Part shown: piece by piece, positions 36,608 through 45,285 of the stretch
Layout of the letters: every line of letters starts with the position of its first letter
How positions within the stretch are numbered: the stretch's first letter is position 1
Origin: Chryseobacterium sp. MYb264
Lineage (GTDB): Bacteria > Bacteroidota > Bacteroidia > Flavobacteriales > Weeksellaceae
Direction of reading: 5' to 3'
Assembly (NCBI RefSeq): GCF_035974275.1
Contig: NZ_CP142422.1
Location: forward strand, 1,612,001 to 1,676,000
DNA length: 64,000 nucleotides
Notes under the pieces: generated by a model
Seen by the model: the letters and a program-made list of their open reading frames with translations, nothing else
Told to the model about the DNA's origin: nothing
The model's database searches: none
Made by a program: the position numbers and the translations under genes

Positions 36608-36997
36608 ATGAAATTATATGTTAAAATTCTGGCAGCCTTAACATTATTGGTATTTTACTCTGATTTATATGGACAACTCCAATATAAAAGAAGCTATCAG
36701 GCCTTATTAGAAACAAATATCAAAGATAGAACAGATGGTAGTTGTGAAGTTTCTCATTACACTACATTTAAGTTTGAAAAAAAAGGAAATGTAGATATTA
36801 TTTATATGACGAATTATTCTTGTAACCCCAAAGAAATAGAAAAAAATTATGTTGATCTAAGCACACCTATAAAAACAACATCAACATATCAAATCAAAAA
36901 TAATAAAATCTATATAAAAGATTTTCAATATTCCCCTCTACTCATTGGCAAAAAAGAATTAATATATAATAATATTATTTTCAAATTGGAAAAATAA
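36608..36997 (+). CDS. Secreted protein, candidate immunity protein
   Basis: 129 residues with a signal peptide (KLYVKILAALTLLVFYSDLYGQ) and a small beta-rich mature domain (CEVSHYTTFKFEKKGNVDII, then TSTYQIKNNKIYIKDFQYSP). It contains two cysteines suited to a disulphide. It begins 5 nt after the lipoprotein and ends 5 nt before the PAAR-like gene, so it belongs to the same effector operon. Function is unknown; a periplasmic immunity or accessory role is a guess from context. Confidence 0.55.
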   Translation: MKLYVKILAALTLLVFYSDLYGQLQYKRSYQALLETNIKDRTDGSCEVSHYTTFKFEKKGNVDIIYMTNYSCNPKEIEKNYVDLSTPIKTTSTYQIKNNKIYIKDFQYSPLLIGKKELIYNNIIFKLEK

Positions 36998-37002
36998 TTC
37001 CC

Positions 37003-37359
37003 ATGCCACAAAAAATTACAGATACCGCCCAACTATCCTGTAGCCAAGGAACAACAGCTAGTAATTTAAGCGTTACGAGCCAGAACTTCTCCATGGCTGA
37101 AGGAAAATATATTGCAACAGAGCAGGATAAGCAGGCAAATACAAACATAAAACCATTTGGTCAGTGCAAGTTAAAGCCTTCATCAGGCGGATATTTGCCA
37201 TGCACTCCCATGCCGACTATGTGGCAGAAAACTACAGAAAAAGACACTATCAACAATTACAAGATTCTTACAGAAGATTCATTTTGTATGTGTGGAACTG
37301 GCGGGGAAATTTCTGTAGATAATAAAGGACATAGCGAAAAACATGAGATAAAAAATTAG
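37003..37359 (+). CDS. PAAR-like DUF4280 protein
   Basis: 118 residues of the DUF4280 family, recognised from AQLSCSQGTTASNLSV near the start, NIKPFGQCKLKPS, PCTPMPTMWQ, and the cysteine-containing end TEDSFCMCGTGGEISV. DUF4280 proteins are cone-like PAAR relatives that cap the VgrG spike and can carry effectors. The gene follows VgrG and its two accessory genes closely, supporting a spike-assembly role. It has no toxin extension of its own. Confidence 0.85.
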   Translation: MPQKITDTAQLSCSQGTTASNLSVTSQNFSMAEGKYIATEQDKQANTNIKPFGQCKLKPSSGGYLPCTPMPTMWQKTTEKDTINNYKILTEDSFCMCGTGGEISVDNKGHSEKHEIKN

Positions 37360-37439
37360 CTTATTCAACATATTAATAAAATGATTAGTTCTACCATAAT
37401 ATCAAAATCGTAAAACCAATCATTTTCATTATTGACAAA

Positions 37440-37475
37440 AACCTCATAAACAAATATGAGGTTAATTTTATTTTT
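37440..37475 (+). terminator. Hairpin terminator after effector operon
   Basis: AACCTCATA and TATGAGGTT with a short A-rich loop, then a T-rich run, at the end of the VgrG-PAAR operon and the edge of the IS3 remnant. Confidence 0.65.
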
Positions 37476-37483
37476 AGTATAAG

Positions 37484-38185
37484 TTAAGCTACATTTTGAT
37501 AAATTTTGTTTTGATTATTAAACTCTTCAATAGTTTTGTAGTTTAGGGTACTGTGACGTCTTTTTTTATTGTACCAAATTTCAATGTATTCAAATATTTC
37601 CAGCTCCATTTTTTCTTTTGAAATAAGCTTGTTTCCATAAATCAGTTCTGTTTTCAATGATTTGAAAAAGCTCTCCGCTACAGCATTATCCCAACAATTT
37701 CCTCTGCGACTCATGCTTCTTGTAATGCCATAAAATTCCAAGGTATTTGCAAATTTCCTGCTTGCATATTGAACTCCTCTAAGTGATGTCAGAAACCCAA
37801 ACTTGCGAGGTTTTTCGGCAATAAAATTCCTGTCCAATACATTTTCTACCACCAAATAATTGTGTTTAGAGTTTGTAGTTACTTTAAATTTTTTGCTTAA
37901 TTTACTTCTCAAACCAAGTTCTTTCATATACTTTGCAACGGTTACCTTGGAAATTTTACAGCCTAAAGAATTCAATTCAAAAGTAATCCTTGGACTTCCG
38001 TAACGTTGTTTTGCTGAAAAATAAATTGAAGTGATTTGCTGTTTTATTTTTTCTTTCAAAAGCAATCTTTTCCTACAGGGTCTGTTTTTCCATTTGTAAT
38101 AACTGCTGGAGCTCAGTTTTAAAACTTGGCACATCTTTTCAATCGGGAAAATAGATTCATTATTTTTTATGAATTTATACTTCAT
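37484..38185 (-). pseudogene. IS3 OrfB transposase with core deletion
   Basis: 233 residues, about 50 shorter than usual. The N-terminal part (MCQVLKLSSSSYYKWKNRP, then QRYGSPRITFEL) and the C-terminal integrase part (FYGITRSMSRRGNCWDNAVA, then EIWYNKKRRHSTLNY) are normal. Between them the sequence jumps from EKPRKF to LRGVQYAS. In another frame the left side of the junction reads VWVSDIT, the segment with the first catalytic Asp. A base was therefore lost and about 50 codons were deleted, removing the first two DDE acids while the final frame stayed open. Catalytically dead. Confidence 0.85.
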
Positions 38186-38481
38186 CGACCGCTCTTGGAG
38201 AACATGCCGATTGCTTTTTTTAATATATCGCGTTCTAATTCTGCATCTTTCAGCTTTTTTTCCAGCTCATGAATTTTTTCTTGTTCAGGGGTTAGTTTTA
38301 AATTTCCATTCCCTGGAAAACTGCCTTCTCCAAATTCTTCATACTCTTTACGCCATTTGTAAAGCAGCGTGACTGCAATTCCCAGCTCCCTTGAGAGTTC
38401 TGATATATTAGTTCGTTCTTTGCTCAGTTGAACAGCTTTGGTTTTAAAAGCAGAATCGTAGATTTTTCGCTCTCGTTTCAT
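38182..38481 (-). CDS. IS3 OrfA (HTH DNA-binding subunit)
   Basis: 99 residues: a helix-turn-helix (DSAFKTKAVQLSKERTNISE, then LGIAVTLLYKWRKEYEEF) followed by a leucine-zipper-like coiled coil (LTPEQEKIHELEKKLKDAEL, ending AIGMFSK). This is the standard OrfA of IS3 elements, which binds the terminal repeats. It overlaps OrfB by an ATGA junction. It appears intact, but its partner is deleted. Confidence 0.88.
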   Translation of the reverse strand: MKRERKIYDSAFKTKAVQLSKERTNISELSRELGIAVTLLYKWRKEYEEFGEGSFPGNGNLKLTPEQEKIHELEKKLKDAELERDILKKAIGMFSKSGR

Positions 38482-38524
38482 AAGTTAAAATTAAGGTTTT
38501 ATGCTTAACTTTAACTGGATACTA

Positions 38525-38872
38525 AATTAGTATATCCATACAAGGACTTATAAATAAGCTGACTTCATTTTATTAATCTATAATCATTAATCATACTAAA
38601 ATTATGAACAAAAAAAATTTAATCCCTGATACTGGATAAAATTCGCCTACCACAAATTAAGTATAAATACGTATATTAAAATGACTCAGTATGATTATTT
38701 TTATCAAATAATTATACACCATGAATATCACATTAGATTTTTCCACTCAACCGGAATCATTATTTACGCATGTCTTTATCAGACAACGTAGAAAATTACA
38801 GTATGGCAAACTGATACCTGTTACAATATCTTTTATACTTTAATAAAAATCATCAAAAAACTAATAACAAAC
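38525..38872. other. Spacer, nothing recognised
   Basis: About 350 nt of AT-rich DNA between the IS3 remnant and the oxidase module. No gene, terminator or clear promoter consensus was found, although the promoter of the CxxCH lipoprotein gene must lie here. Confidence 0.5.
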
Positions 38873-40489
38873 ATGAAAAAATTCAAAAATTGGATGCTTT
38901 TGAGCATTACAACAGGTACTATTTTCAGTCTTATCTGTTGTAAAAAATCTATAGATTCTATAGAAATGGATAAAAATGATAAGGAGTCTCTGGAACATTT
39001 TGAGAAAAAGTATTTTTCAAACTACAACAAATCATTCATTCCAGATACAGATGACGATAATCTATGGAAAAATGATACCTTAGTTGTAACCAAAGAAGAT
39101 TCTGCGAGGGCATTTCATACCTGGTCCTGGCAAAAGTATTTGCATTTAACACAGAACATTAAAAATTCAGCAAATGAAAAAAACCGGAATGGTTTACCTT
39201 TGTTCCTGGATGATTCAAAAAATATTTTTCAGATTACCGAATACGGAGAGCCTGTACATCCTGAGAATAACTCACCTTTAAAATTATTTTCATTTCATCA
39301 GGCAGGTAGTGACCATCCTGTCTTAAAATCAAATATAAACTTTGCGGGGATTTCCGAAGATTATACTGTTTTTTATTCGATACATATGAATAAAATTATG
39401 CATAATCAGATCGTTAAAGCAACAGAATCTGCTATTGCGAAAGTAAAAAAAGGGATTAAAAATATAAGTAATTCAACAGAGGCTTATAAAAATCATTCAT
39501 TAGAACTAAAGGCTGCGTGGGTAGATCTTAATGCGATTCCCAAAGATAAACAGAAAAATTACCTGATTGTAAACAATGTACAACAAATAAATAGAGTTTA
39601 TTTAAAAAGAATAGATTCTCTCATCAGGAAAAATGATTATCGTAATGTTAATGTCATACTTAATAATCCTTCAAACTATCAGACCATATCTGCCGTTGCA
39701 CTTATTGGTTTACATATCGTTGGCAAAGTAGAGGGATTTCCGGAAATGCTCTGGGCAACTTTTGAAGGTCAGGATTTGGCTCCGGATAATCTGAATAATT
39801 TAACGGATTTGAATTCAAAACAAAGACATGGATTTAAATCAAATATAAATGATAGTCAGTCCATTGCTAAAACAGAAACCGATTTTTTATTCTTTAAAAA
39901 AGGTGAGCTTAACGCCAAAGATTCTCTTGATGCTATTGAGTTTGACACCTCAACTAAAAAGGGTAAAATAGCTGATAAGGCCTATCGTAAATATCCATTG
40001 GGTATATCACAAAAATATGATAATCCAAATAATTCTGAATATAAAAGACATGCTGATCTCGCTAATGAACTAAATAAAAAAGCACTTCATAAAAGTGAAA
40101 TCAAGCAATATTATAACGGTAACATCTGGCTGGCAATGCTTAATAGCAAGGAGTCTAGAAATGTAGATGTTTATCAGCAATTTAAAACAGAAAATTTAAA
40201 ATTGGCAGGAAGTCCAAATGCGACAAATAGTACGATGGAAACATATCATCAAAATACCACCTGTTTCTCTTGTCACACAATATCAAACTTTTCATTAGAT
40301 TCTACAAAAGATGTGCAATACCAAACCCTACTAAATGTCAGTCATATATACACTGCATATTTTGCCAATGCATATAGAAAAAAAGATCAATCAAAAGAGA
40401 ACATACTGTTAAATATCAACAACATACAATCTTTAAATGAATTGATAAAAACACAAAACGAACAAAAATTAGAAGCAACTTTTAAATAA
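38873..40489 (+). CDS. Lipoprotein with C-terminal c-type haem motif
   Basis: 538 residues. The N-terminus is a lipoprotein signal (lipobox LICC). Most of the protein is of no known family (ARAFHTWSWQKYLHLTQ, then IGLHIVGKVEGFPEMLWATF). Near the end C464-F-S-C467-H468 is a CxxCH haem c attachment motif in a short segment (TCFSCHTISNFS). A single haem on a lipoprotein suggests electron transfer at the membrane surface. It directly precedes a flavin oxidase and the LodA/LodB genes, so it may be the electron acceptor of that module. It ends at a hairpin terminator. Confidence 0.7.
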   Translation: MKKFKNWMLLSITTGTIFSLICCKKSIDSIEMDKNDKESLEHFEKKYFSNYNKSFIPDTDDDNLWKNDTLVVTKEDSARAFHTWSWQKYLHLTQNIKNSANEKNRNGLPLFLDDSKNIFQITEYGEPVHPENNSPLKLFSFHQAGSDHPVLKSNINFAGISEDYTVFYSIHMNKIMHNQIVKATESAIAKVKKGIKNISNSTEAYKNHSLELKAAWVDLNAIPKDKQKNYLIVNNVQQINRVYLKRIDSLIRKNDYRNVNVILNNPSNYQTISAVALIGLHIVGKVEGFPEMLWATFEGQDLAPDNLNNLTDLNSKQRHGFKSNINDSQSIAKTETDFLFFKKGELNAKDSLDAIEFDTSTKKGKIADKAYRKYPLGISQKYDNPNNSEYKRHADLANELNKKALHKSEIKQYYNGNIWLAMLNSKESRNVDVYQQFKTENLKLAGSPNATNSTMETYHQNTTCFSCHTISNFSLDSTKDVQYQTLLNVSHIYTAYFANAYRKKDQSKENILLNINNIQSLNELIKTQNEQKLEATFK

Positions 40490-40495
40490 AAAATA

Positions 40496-40534
40496 AATCT
40501 CCTGTTGTTACTTGAAGCGGCAGGAGATTTTTAC
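40496..40534 (+). terminator. Hairpin terminator or attenuator
   Basis: AATCTCCTG and CAGGAGATT arms with a 16-nt loop and a T-run, between the CxxCH lipoprotein and the flavin oxidase, 11 nt before the latter's ATG. It may set the ratio between the two. Confidence 0.75.
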
Positions 40535-40544
40535 ACCCGCAATC

Positions 40545-42110
40545 ATGAATATACAACAAATACACAACAATCTTTTCAGCCCCAGGCCAAAATCCATTTT
40601 TCTCTGCACAACTTCGGAAGAAATATTATCATATATAAATAACAAAGAAATTATAAATAATGGCTTTACCATAAGAGGAGGTGGCCATAATCACGAATCG
40701 TACTGCGTACAGGATGGTAAATCTGTTATTGATATTTCGGGATTAAAAACATACACAAAAAATAAAGAGGGAAAAAGTATTACCGTAGGTGCAGGATTAA
40801 CCAATCTTGAAATTATTTATTTACAATCAAAAAACAATCCAGATACCATTTTTTCGACCGGAGAATGTGTCGGTGTTGGTACAGCAGGTTACACACTGGG
40901 TGGCGGATGGCATTTGTTATGCAGACAAAACGGATTATCTGCTGATAGTGTGAAGTCAATAAAAATTATTCGTTACAGCAAATCTTCAGGTAAATTTATT
41001 GAAGATATAATCACTAAAGGAAGCAAACAAAAGACAGAGATTATCATCAATGGAGAGAACGTTAGGAAGGGAAAATTATTTGAGATCATTCTCGGTTCTG
41101 GTGGTGGAAATTTTGGCATTGTTACAGAAATTACATACAAAACATATAATTTGCCGAATATGTATGATGTAGAAATGACTTGTGAATATGCATCCGATAA
41201 AAAAAAGGAACTTATTGATGATATTACAAAATGGCTGGAACATCAGAAAACAGATAAAACTTTCACATCAATTGTACGATTGGTAAAATTTGGAGATAAA
41301 ATTAAAATCAGGATTTTAGCCAGAGTTCCCGAATTTAAAATTAAAGAATCACAAAGAATATTTTTAGAAATGGAATTTATGAAAAATTTTGGCAAATATT
41401 CTATGTCTAAATTTTCTCCATACGGTATCGGTGAGTTGTCTGAGTATAAAGAATATGTATCAAATTCAGACGATGAAATAACCAGGACAGCATCAACTCA
41501 GTTGCGTTTAAATTTTGATGCTTTAAAAAAAATGTATGAAAAAATTAAAGAAAATGCCAAAACAAAAGGAATTGATTCTTATTTAGGCTCACCCTTCTAT
41601 TACGAATTATCACATCAACAAGACAGTAACATTACCGATAACTCATCCAACTACTCTTGCAGAACGCCCCGAAAGCATAAAGTTACATCTGCTTTTGTTA
41701 AAAAAACAGCTGATTTAAACTCTGTTATTACTCAGGTAGCAGACTATTTTTTCACCAATAACAGTAATCGTAACACCTATTCTATCTGTACTTTCCATGC
41801 TGTAGGGGGTAAAGCGGGTTCCGGTAAAACAAGCTATGCATTTAATGAAAATGATTTTTTACTACAGATTCAATCTTGGCTTCCTGAGAATTTTAATGAT
41901 AAAAATACAGAAAACAACATGGTTGACTGGGTGAATAAATTCAGAGAACAATTAATGAAAACCAATCTTTTAGAAGGTGCCTTTATCAATTTTCTTAATG
42001 ACAAAATACCCGTTCAGGATTATTACAAGAACTATGAAGAATTAAAAATGTACAAATTGGAAATAGATCCTTATCATATGATTGACTCATCTCCTTTATC
42101 AAAGAAATAA
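40545..42110 (+). CDS. FAD-binding oxidoreductase, BBE-like with bicovalent flavin motifs
   Basis: About 521 residues of the PCMH-type FAD family. The FAD domain shows RGGGHNHES with His48 and STGECVGVGTAGYTLGGG with Cys108. These correspond to the His and Cys that bind FAD at two points in berberine bridge enzyme-like oxidases. GGGNFGIVTEI follows, and the C-terminal BBE-type segment is poorly conserved. Such enzymes oxidise alcohols, sugars or alkaloids and pass electrons to oxygen. No signal peptide is visible. A TTG at 40512 also keeps the frame open, but it lies in the terminator hairpin, so the ATG is preferred. Confidence 0.8.
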   Translation: MNIQQIHNNLFSPRPKSIFLCTTSEEILSYINNKEIINNGFTIRGGGHNHESYCVQDGKSVIDISGLKTYTKNKEGKSITVGAGLTNLEIIYLQSKNNPDTIFSTGECVGVGTAGYTLGGGWHLLCRQNGLSADSVKSIKIIRYSKSSGKFIEDIITKGSKQKTEIIINGENVRKGKLFEIILGSGGGNFGIVTEITYKTYNLPNMYDVEMTCEYASDKKKELIDDITKWLEHQKTDKTFTSIVRLVKFGDKIKIRILARVPEFKIKESQRIFLEMEFMKNFGKYSMSKFSPYGIGELSEYKEYVSNSDDEITRTASTQLRLNFDALKKMYEKIKENAKTKGIDSYLGSPFYYELSHQQDSNITDNSSNYSCRTPRKHKVTSAFVKKTADLNSVITQVADYFFTNNSNRNTYSICTFHAVGGKAGSGKTSYAFNENDFLLQIQSWLPENFNDKNTENNMVDWVNKFREQLMKTNLLEGAFINFLNDKIPVQDYYKNYEELKMYKLEIDPYHMIDSSPLSKK

Positions 42111-42163
42111 TACCTATTCAACAATCCAATCACTGTAAAAATAATTAATTAAAACTTATTAAA

Positions 42164-45100
42164 ATGGAAAAAAAGTACATTAATGATCTTAAGGCTCAAT
42201 TTATTGACACCTACCAAAAGGTGATGATAGAAAATGGTGCACATCCAGCCCCAAGAGCCGTATTCAGAAAACAACATGGCGTAGTACACGGAGAATTAAG
42301 TTTAACCAATAACTTACCAATGGAAAAATTAGTAGGTGATCTTGGTTTCTTTGGAATTAAGGAAAATTTCAAGTGTGTAATGCGTTTTTCAAGTGATACA
42401 GACCCTAAAAAAACAGATGTAAAATCTACCATTGGTTTAGGTTTAAAGATTTTTGATTTACCGAATAATGCGGAAGGGTTTGATGGGCCAAATACAGATT
42501 TTATATTTCAGAATATTGATGTTTTTTTCGCTCAAAATGCCCAACAAATGGTAGATTTTACTCAAATTTCTACTTCTGGTGACATTAACCAATTAAATAA
42601 ATATTATAAGGAAAACGAAGAATTGAAACGTATTTTAGACCAAATGGAAAAATACGAAGACAGCTGCTTAACCACTGCATACTACCCTATTATACCATTC
42701 CGATTAGGTGAGAAACATATGATAAAACTACGGCTTAAACCAGTAGTTAAAGAAAATTTCCCTGTCATCATGAAGCAGAAAGATTATCTCGCTAAAGATT
42801 TACAGCAAAAATTATCTAATGATTCTTACCAATTTATTCTTGAAGGGCAAATAAAAGCGCTTGATGAGAAAATAGCAGATAATTTACAATTAAAATGGGA
42901 TGAAAGTTTTATTGAAATTGGTAGATTAAACCTTCCCAAACAAGATTTACATCTGATTGGAGTAAAAGAACTTGGTGACCATATTAATTTTAACTGCTGG
43001 CGTATCAATTCACTAAATCAACCGCTGGGTAGTATTGCCGAGGCCAGAAGAGATGTTTATAAATATGGTGCAGAAACGAGATACAGTGCCAATGCTTTAG
43101 AGTTCAGAGAACCTCAAGGACAAGTCTGCCCTTTTCATGCACAAAATAAAGATGAAGAAATAGTTGACCACGAAATTGTGAGTGCTGCCATATATCCTTC
43201 AATAGGCATTATGCGTGTAGGAAATAGTGATGAATACTATATCGGGCCACAAGTTCCCGAACCCATCATGTCAAATGGTCTTTCTTTTTATAGGGATAGA
43301 GAAGGCAAAATCAAAAGACAAGCTGCAGAATTTAGAATATATGGTCTGAATATTAAAGGAGAAGTTGTAAAAGAACTTACCCATCCTGATAGTAAAGACA
43401 ATGTTGAAATTAGCTGGTCGTGCCATTTAGCCAACCAAAAAGCAGCTTGGTATCAATTCAATCTTGCGTTAGATATTCCGGAAGCAAACGAAGATGAATA
43501 TAAATATTCATTTAAAAGAAATTCGGATATCCAAGATCGTATGAGCCTCGTTATTGATGGAGGTATAAAAAATTTAAATAGCAAATCGATCAACAATTCA
43601 GCAAAATTTAAAGGGAAATTTTTAAGAGACACAGAAGTTTATCTTGGAGAAATATTTTTCGATAAGAATTCACCAAATTCCAAAAGATTACATGTACTTG
43701 GAGGTAAAGGTGTATCCAAAAGTGTTAAAAATGAAATTGCTTTAGATTTTGCAAATAATGATGGTTGGTATGACGACACTTCTGATGGACCGGTAACAGC
43801 AACTTTAAAACTCAATGATAAGGAAATTAATGTAAAACCGGCCTGGGTAATTTGTGCACCTCCGGATTATGCCCCTATGCAGCAATCAATAAGAACAATG
43901 TGGGATTTAATGAGAGATCTGTCTGTAAGAGAACTTAAATTGCCTCCTCCACTTAGCCCTTCATTCTCTTATGATATATTTCCCATTTTTAAGAGGATGA
44001 CAGAATTACAATGGGTAAACAAAGGTTTTTTAACCACTTTTGGCTTCAGTGGAGCTTATAATTTCAATGAAAATATATGGATTGAAAAATTAAGAGATGG
44101 GACTATGAATAACTTAGAATTCAGAAGACAAATGTTTAATCAGTTCAGGCAGTTTGATCTCCCGGGTTCTCAATCTCCTGCTTTATGGCCTTGGTTATAT
44201 GGAGATGCTATAGAAATAGTAGGAAACGGAAGCCCTAGGCAGCACAGCACCCTTACAAACCTACAAATCACAATGTTGCAACAATGGGTAGCTGGGAATT
44301 TTATTGATGATTGGGACAAATATAAAACCAATTACATCAATCCTAAACCTTTAGATGAATATCCTGTAGAAGAGCAAGCTGACTTACTTACAAGAGCTGC
44401 TTTAGATTTTTGTCTGGCAGATGCTTTTCATCCAGGTTGCGAAATGACATGGCCGGTAAGAATATCTTCTATGTATGATTCTCCTTTCAGATTTAAATTT
44501 GATAAAGATCATTTTATTAAAGATAACCTTGAATACGGTTCTTTTATAGATCAAACGTTACTTAATAAAATAATAAACCCTTTCGAATTTCAAGTGGCAG
44601 GCAGTATAACACGTTGGATGGCTATTCCCTGGCAAACAGATACGGCCTCTTGTAAAGACGGATACGACAATTCATATGACCCTTATATTCCAACATTTTG
44701 GCCAGCACGAGTGCCTAATGAAATTATTACTTACAAGCAATTCAAAGCTTTACAGGAAAAACAAGGAAATCCGGAAGAGCAGTTAGAAATATTAAATCAA
44801 CGTTTTGAGTGGTTAGAAGATTTACCTGGTAACCCCACCATTTATTCCCCGTACCAAGAGATTATTAACAAAATGATTACTCATTTTGATGCTGTAGGCA
44901 CAGTGCTACCTATAAAATTAGATGAAACAATGACAAATAATGAGAATACCAAAGTTCCGAATACGGTACAAGTTGCCTTAACCAGCTCATACACTAAAAT
45001 TATCAATATCATTTTAAAAGAGACCAGACAAAAGCTAACAGATAATGTCGCAAAAGATAACGTAGTTGAAATAATATCAAATAATGTATTAAATTCATCT

Positions 45101-45283
45101 CAATTACAAATTGACGAAGATCTAAAAAAAGAAGCAGAGCACATACTAAATAACTCAGAAGAATTAGAAAATCTACTGTCAAAAGTTCAGGAAACAAATA
45201 AGGATTTACAAATAGAATATGTCAAGCCAAATCAGAAAATAGTAACTATTCATGAAAGATTTAGAAGACGTTTTAATTCTTAA
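42164..45283 (+). CDS. LodA/GoxA-type quinoprotein oxidase fused to catalase-like domain
   Basis: 1,039 residues. Residues about 20-320 look like a catalase-fold domain (KQHGVVHGELSLTNN, CVMRFSSDTDPKKTD, STIGLGLKIFD, NTDFIFQNIDVFFAQN). Residues about 335-920 match LodA-like amino-acid oxidases, which use cysteine tryptophylquinone: AAIYPSIGIMRVGNS, ISWSCHLANQKAAWYQFNLA, ADAFHPGCEMTWPVRISSMY, PWQTDTASC and TFWPARVPNE. The likely cofactor pair is Cys830 (in D826-TAS-C) with a downstream Trp, perhaps W883; this is inferred by pattern. LodA enzymes release ammonia and hydrogen peroxide, so a fused peroxide-handling domain makes sense. The usual proximal Tyr motif of catalases was not found, so the domain may be a catalase-like peroxygenase or inactive. 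The end is helical and charged. LodB follows 2 nt later. Confidence 0.82.
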   Translation: MEKKYINDLKAQFIDTYQKVMIENGAHPAPRAVFRKQHGVVHGELSLTNNLPMEKLVGDLGFFGIKENFKCVMRFSSDTDPKKTDVKSTIGLGLKIFDLPNNAEGFDGPNTDFIFQNIDVFFAQNAQQMVDFTQISTSGDINQLNKYYKENEELKRILDQMEKYEDSCLTTAYYPIIPFRLGEKHMIKLRLKPVVKENFPVIMKQKDYLAKDLQQKLSNDSYQFILEGQIKALDEKIADNLQLKWDESFIEIGRLNLPKQDLHLIGVKELGDHINFNCWRINSLNQPLGSIAEARRDVYKYGAETRYSANALEFREPQGQVCPFHAQNKDEEIVDHEIVSAAIYPSIGIMRVGNSDEYYIGPQVPEPIMSNGLSFYRDREGKIKRQAAEFRIYGLNIKGEVVKELTHPDSKDNVEISWSCHLANQKAAWYQFNLALDIPEANEDEYKYSFKRNSDIQDRMSLVIDGGIKNLNSKSINNSAKFKGKFLRDTEVYLGEIFFDKNSPNSKRLHVLGGKGVSKSVKNEIALDFANNDGWYDDTSDGPVTATLKLNDKEINVKPAWVICAPPDYAPMQQSIRTMWDLMRDLSVRELKLPPPLSPSFSYDIFPIFKRMTELQWVNKGFLTTFGFSGAYNFNENIWIEKLRDGTMNNLEFRRQMFNQFRQFDLPGSQSPALWPWLYGDAIEIVGNGSPRQHSTLTNLQITMLQQWVAGNFIDDWDKYKTNYINPKPLDEYPVEEQADLLTRAALDFCLADAFHPGCEMTWPVRISSMYDSPFRFKFDKDHFIKDNLEYGSFIDQTLLNKIINPFEFQVAGSITRWMAIPWQTDTASCKDGYDNSYDPYIPTFWPARVPNEIITYKQFKALQEKQGNPEEQLEILNQRFEWLEDLPGNPTIYSPYQEIINKMITHFDAVGTVLPIKLDETMTNNENTKVPNTVQVALTSSYTKIINIILKETRQKLTDNVAKDNVVEIISNNVLNSSQLQIDEDLKKEAEHILNNSEELENLLSKVQETNKDLQIEYVKPNQKIVTIHERFRRRFNS

Positions 45284-45285
45284 TA

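Larger units (their letters stand above)
37475..38524 (-). mobile_element. IS3-family element, internally deleted
   Basis: OrfA and OrfB overlap by 4 nt in the usual IS3 order. Candidate ends share TTTAGTAT at both borders (in inverted orientation) plus an AGTTAAGC segment. The boundaries are approximate, and no clean target duplication was found. OrfB lacks part of its catalytic core, so the element cannot move on its own. Confidence 0.7.
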
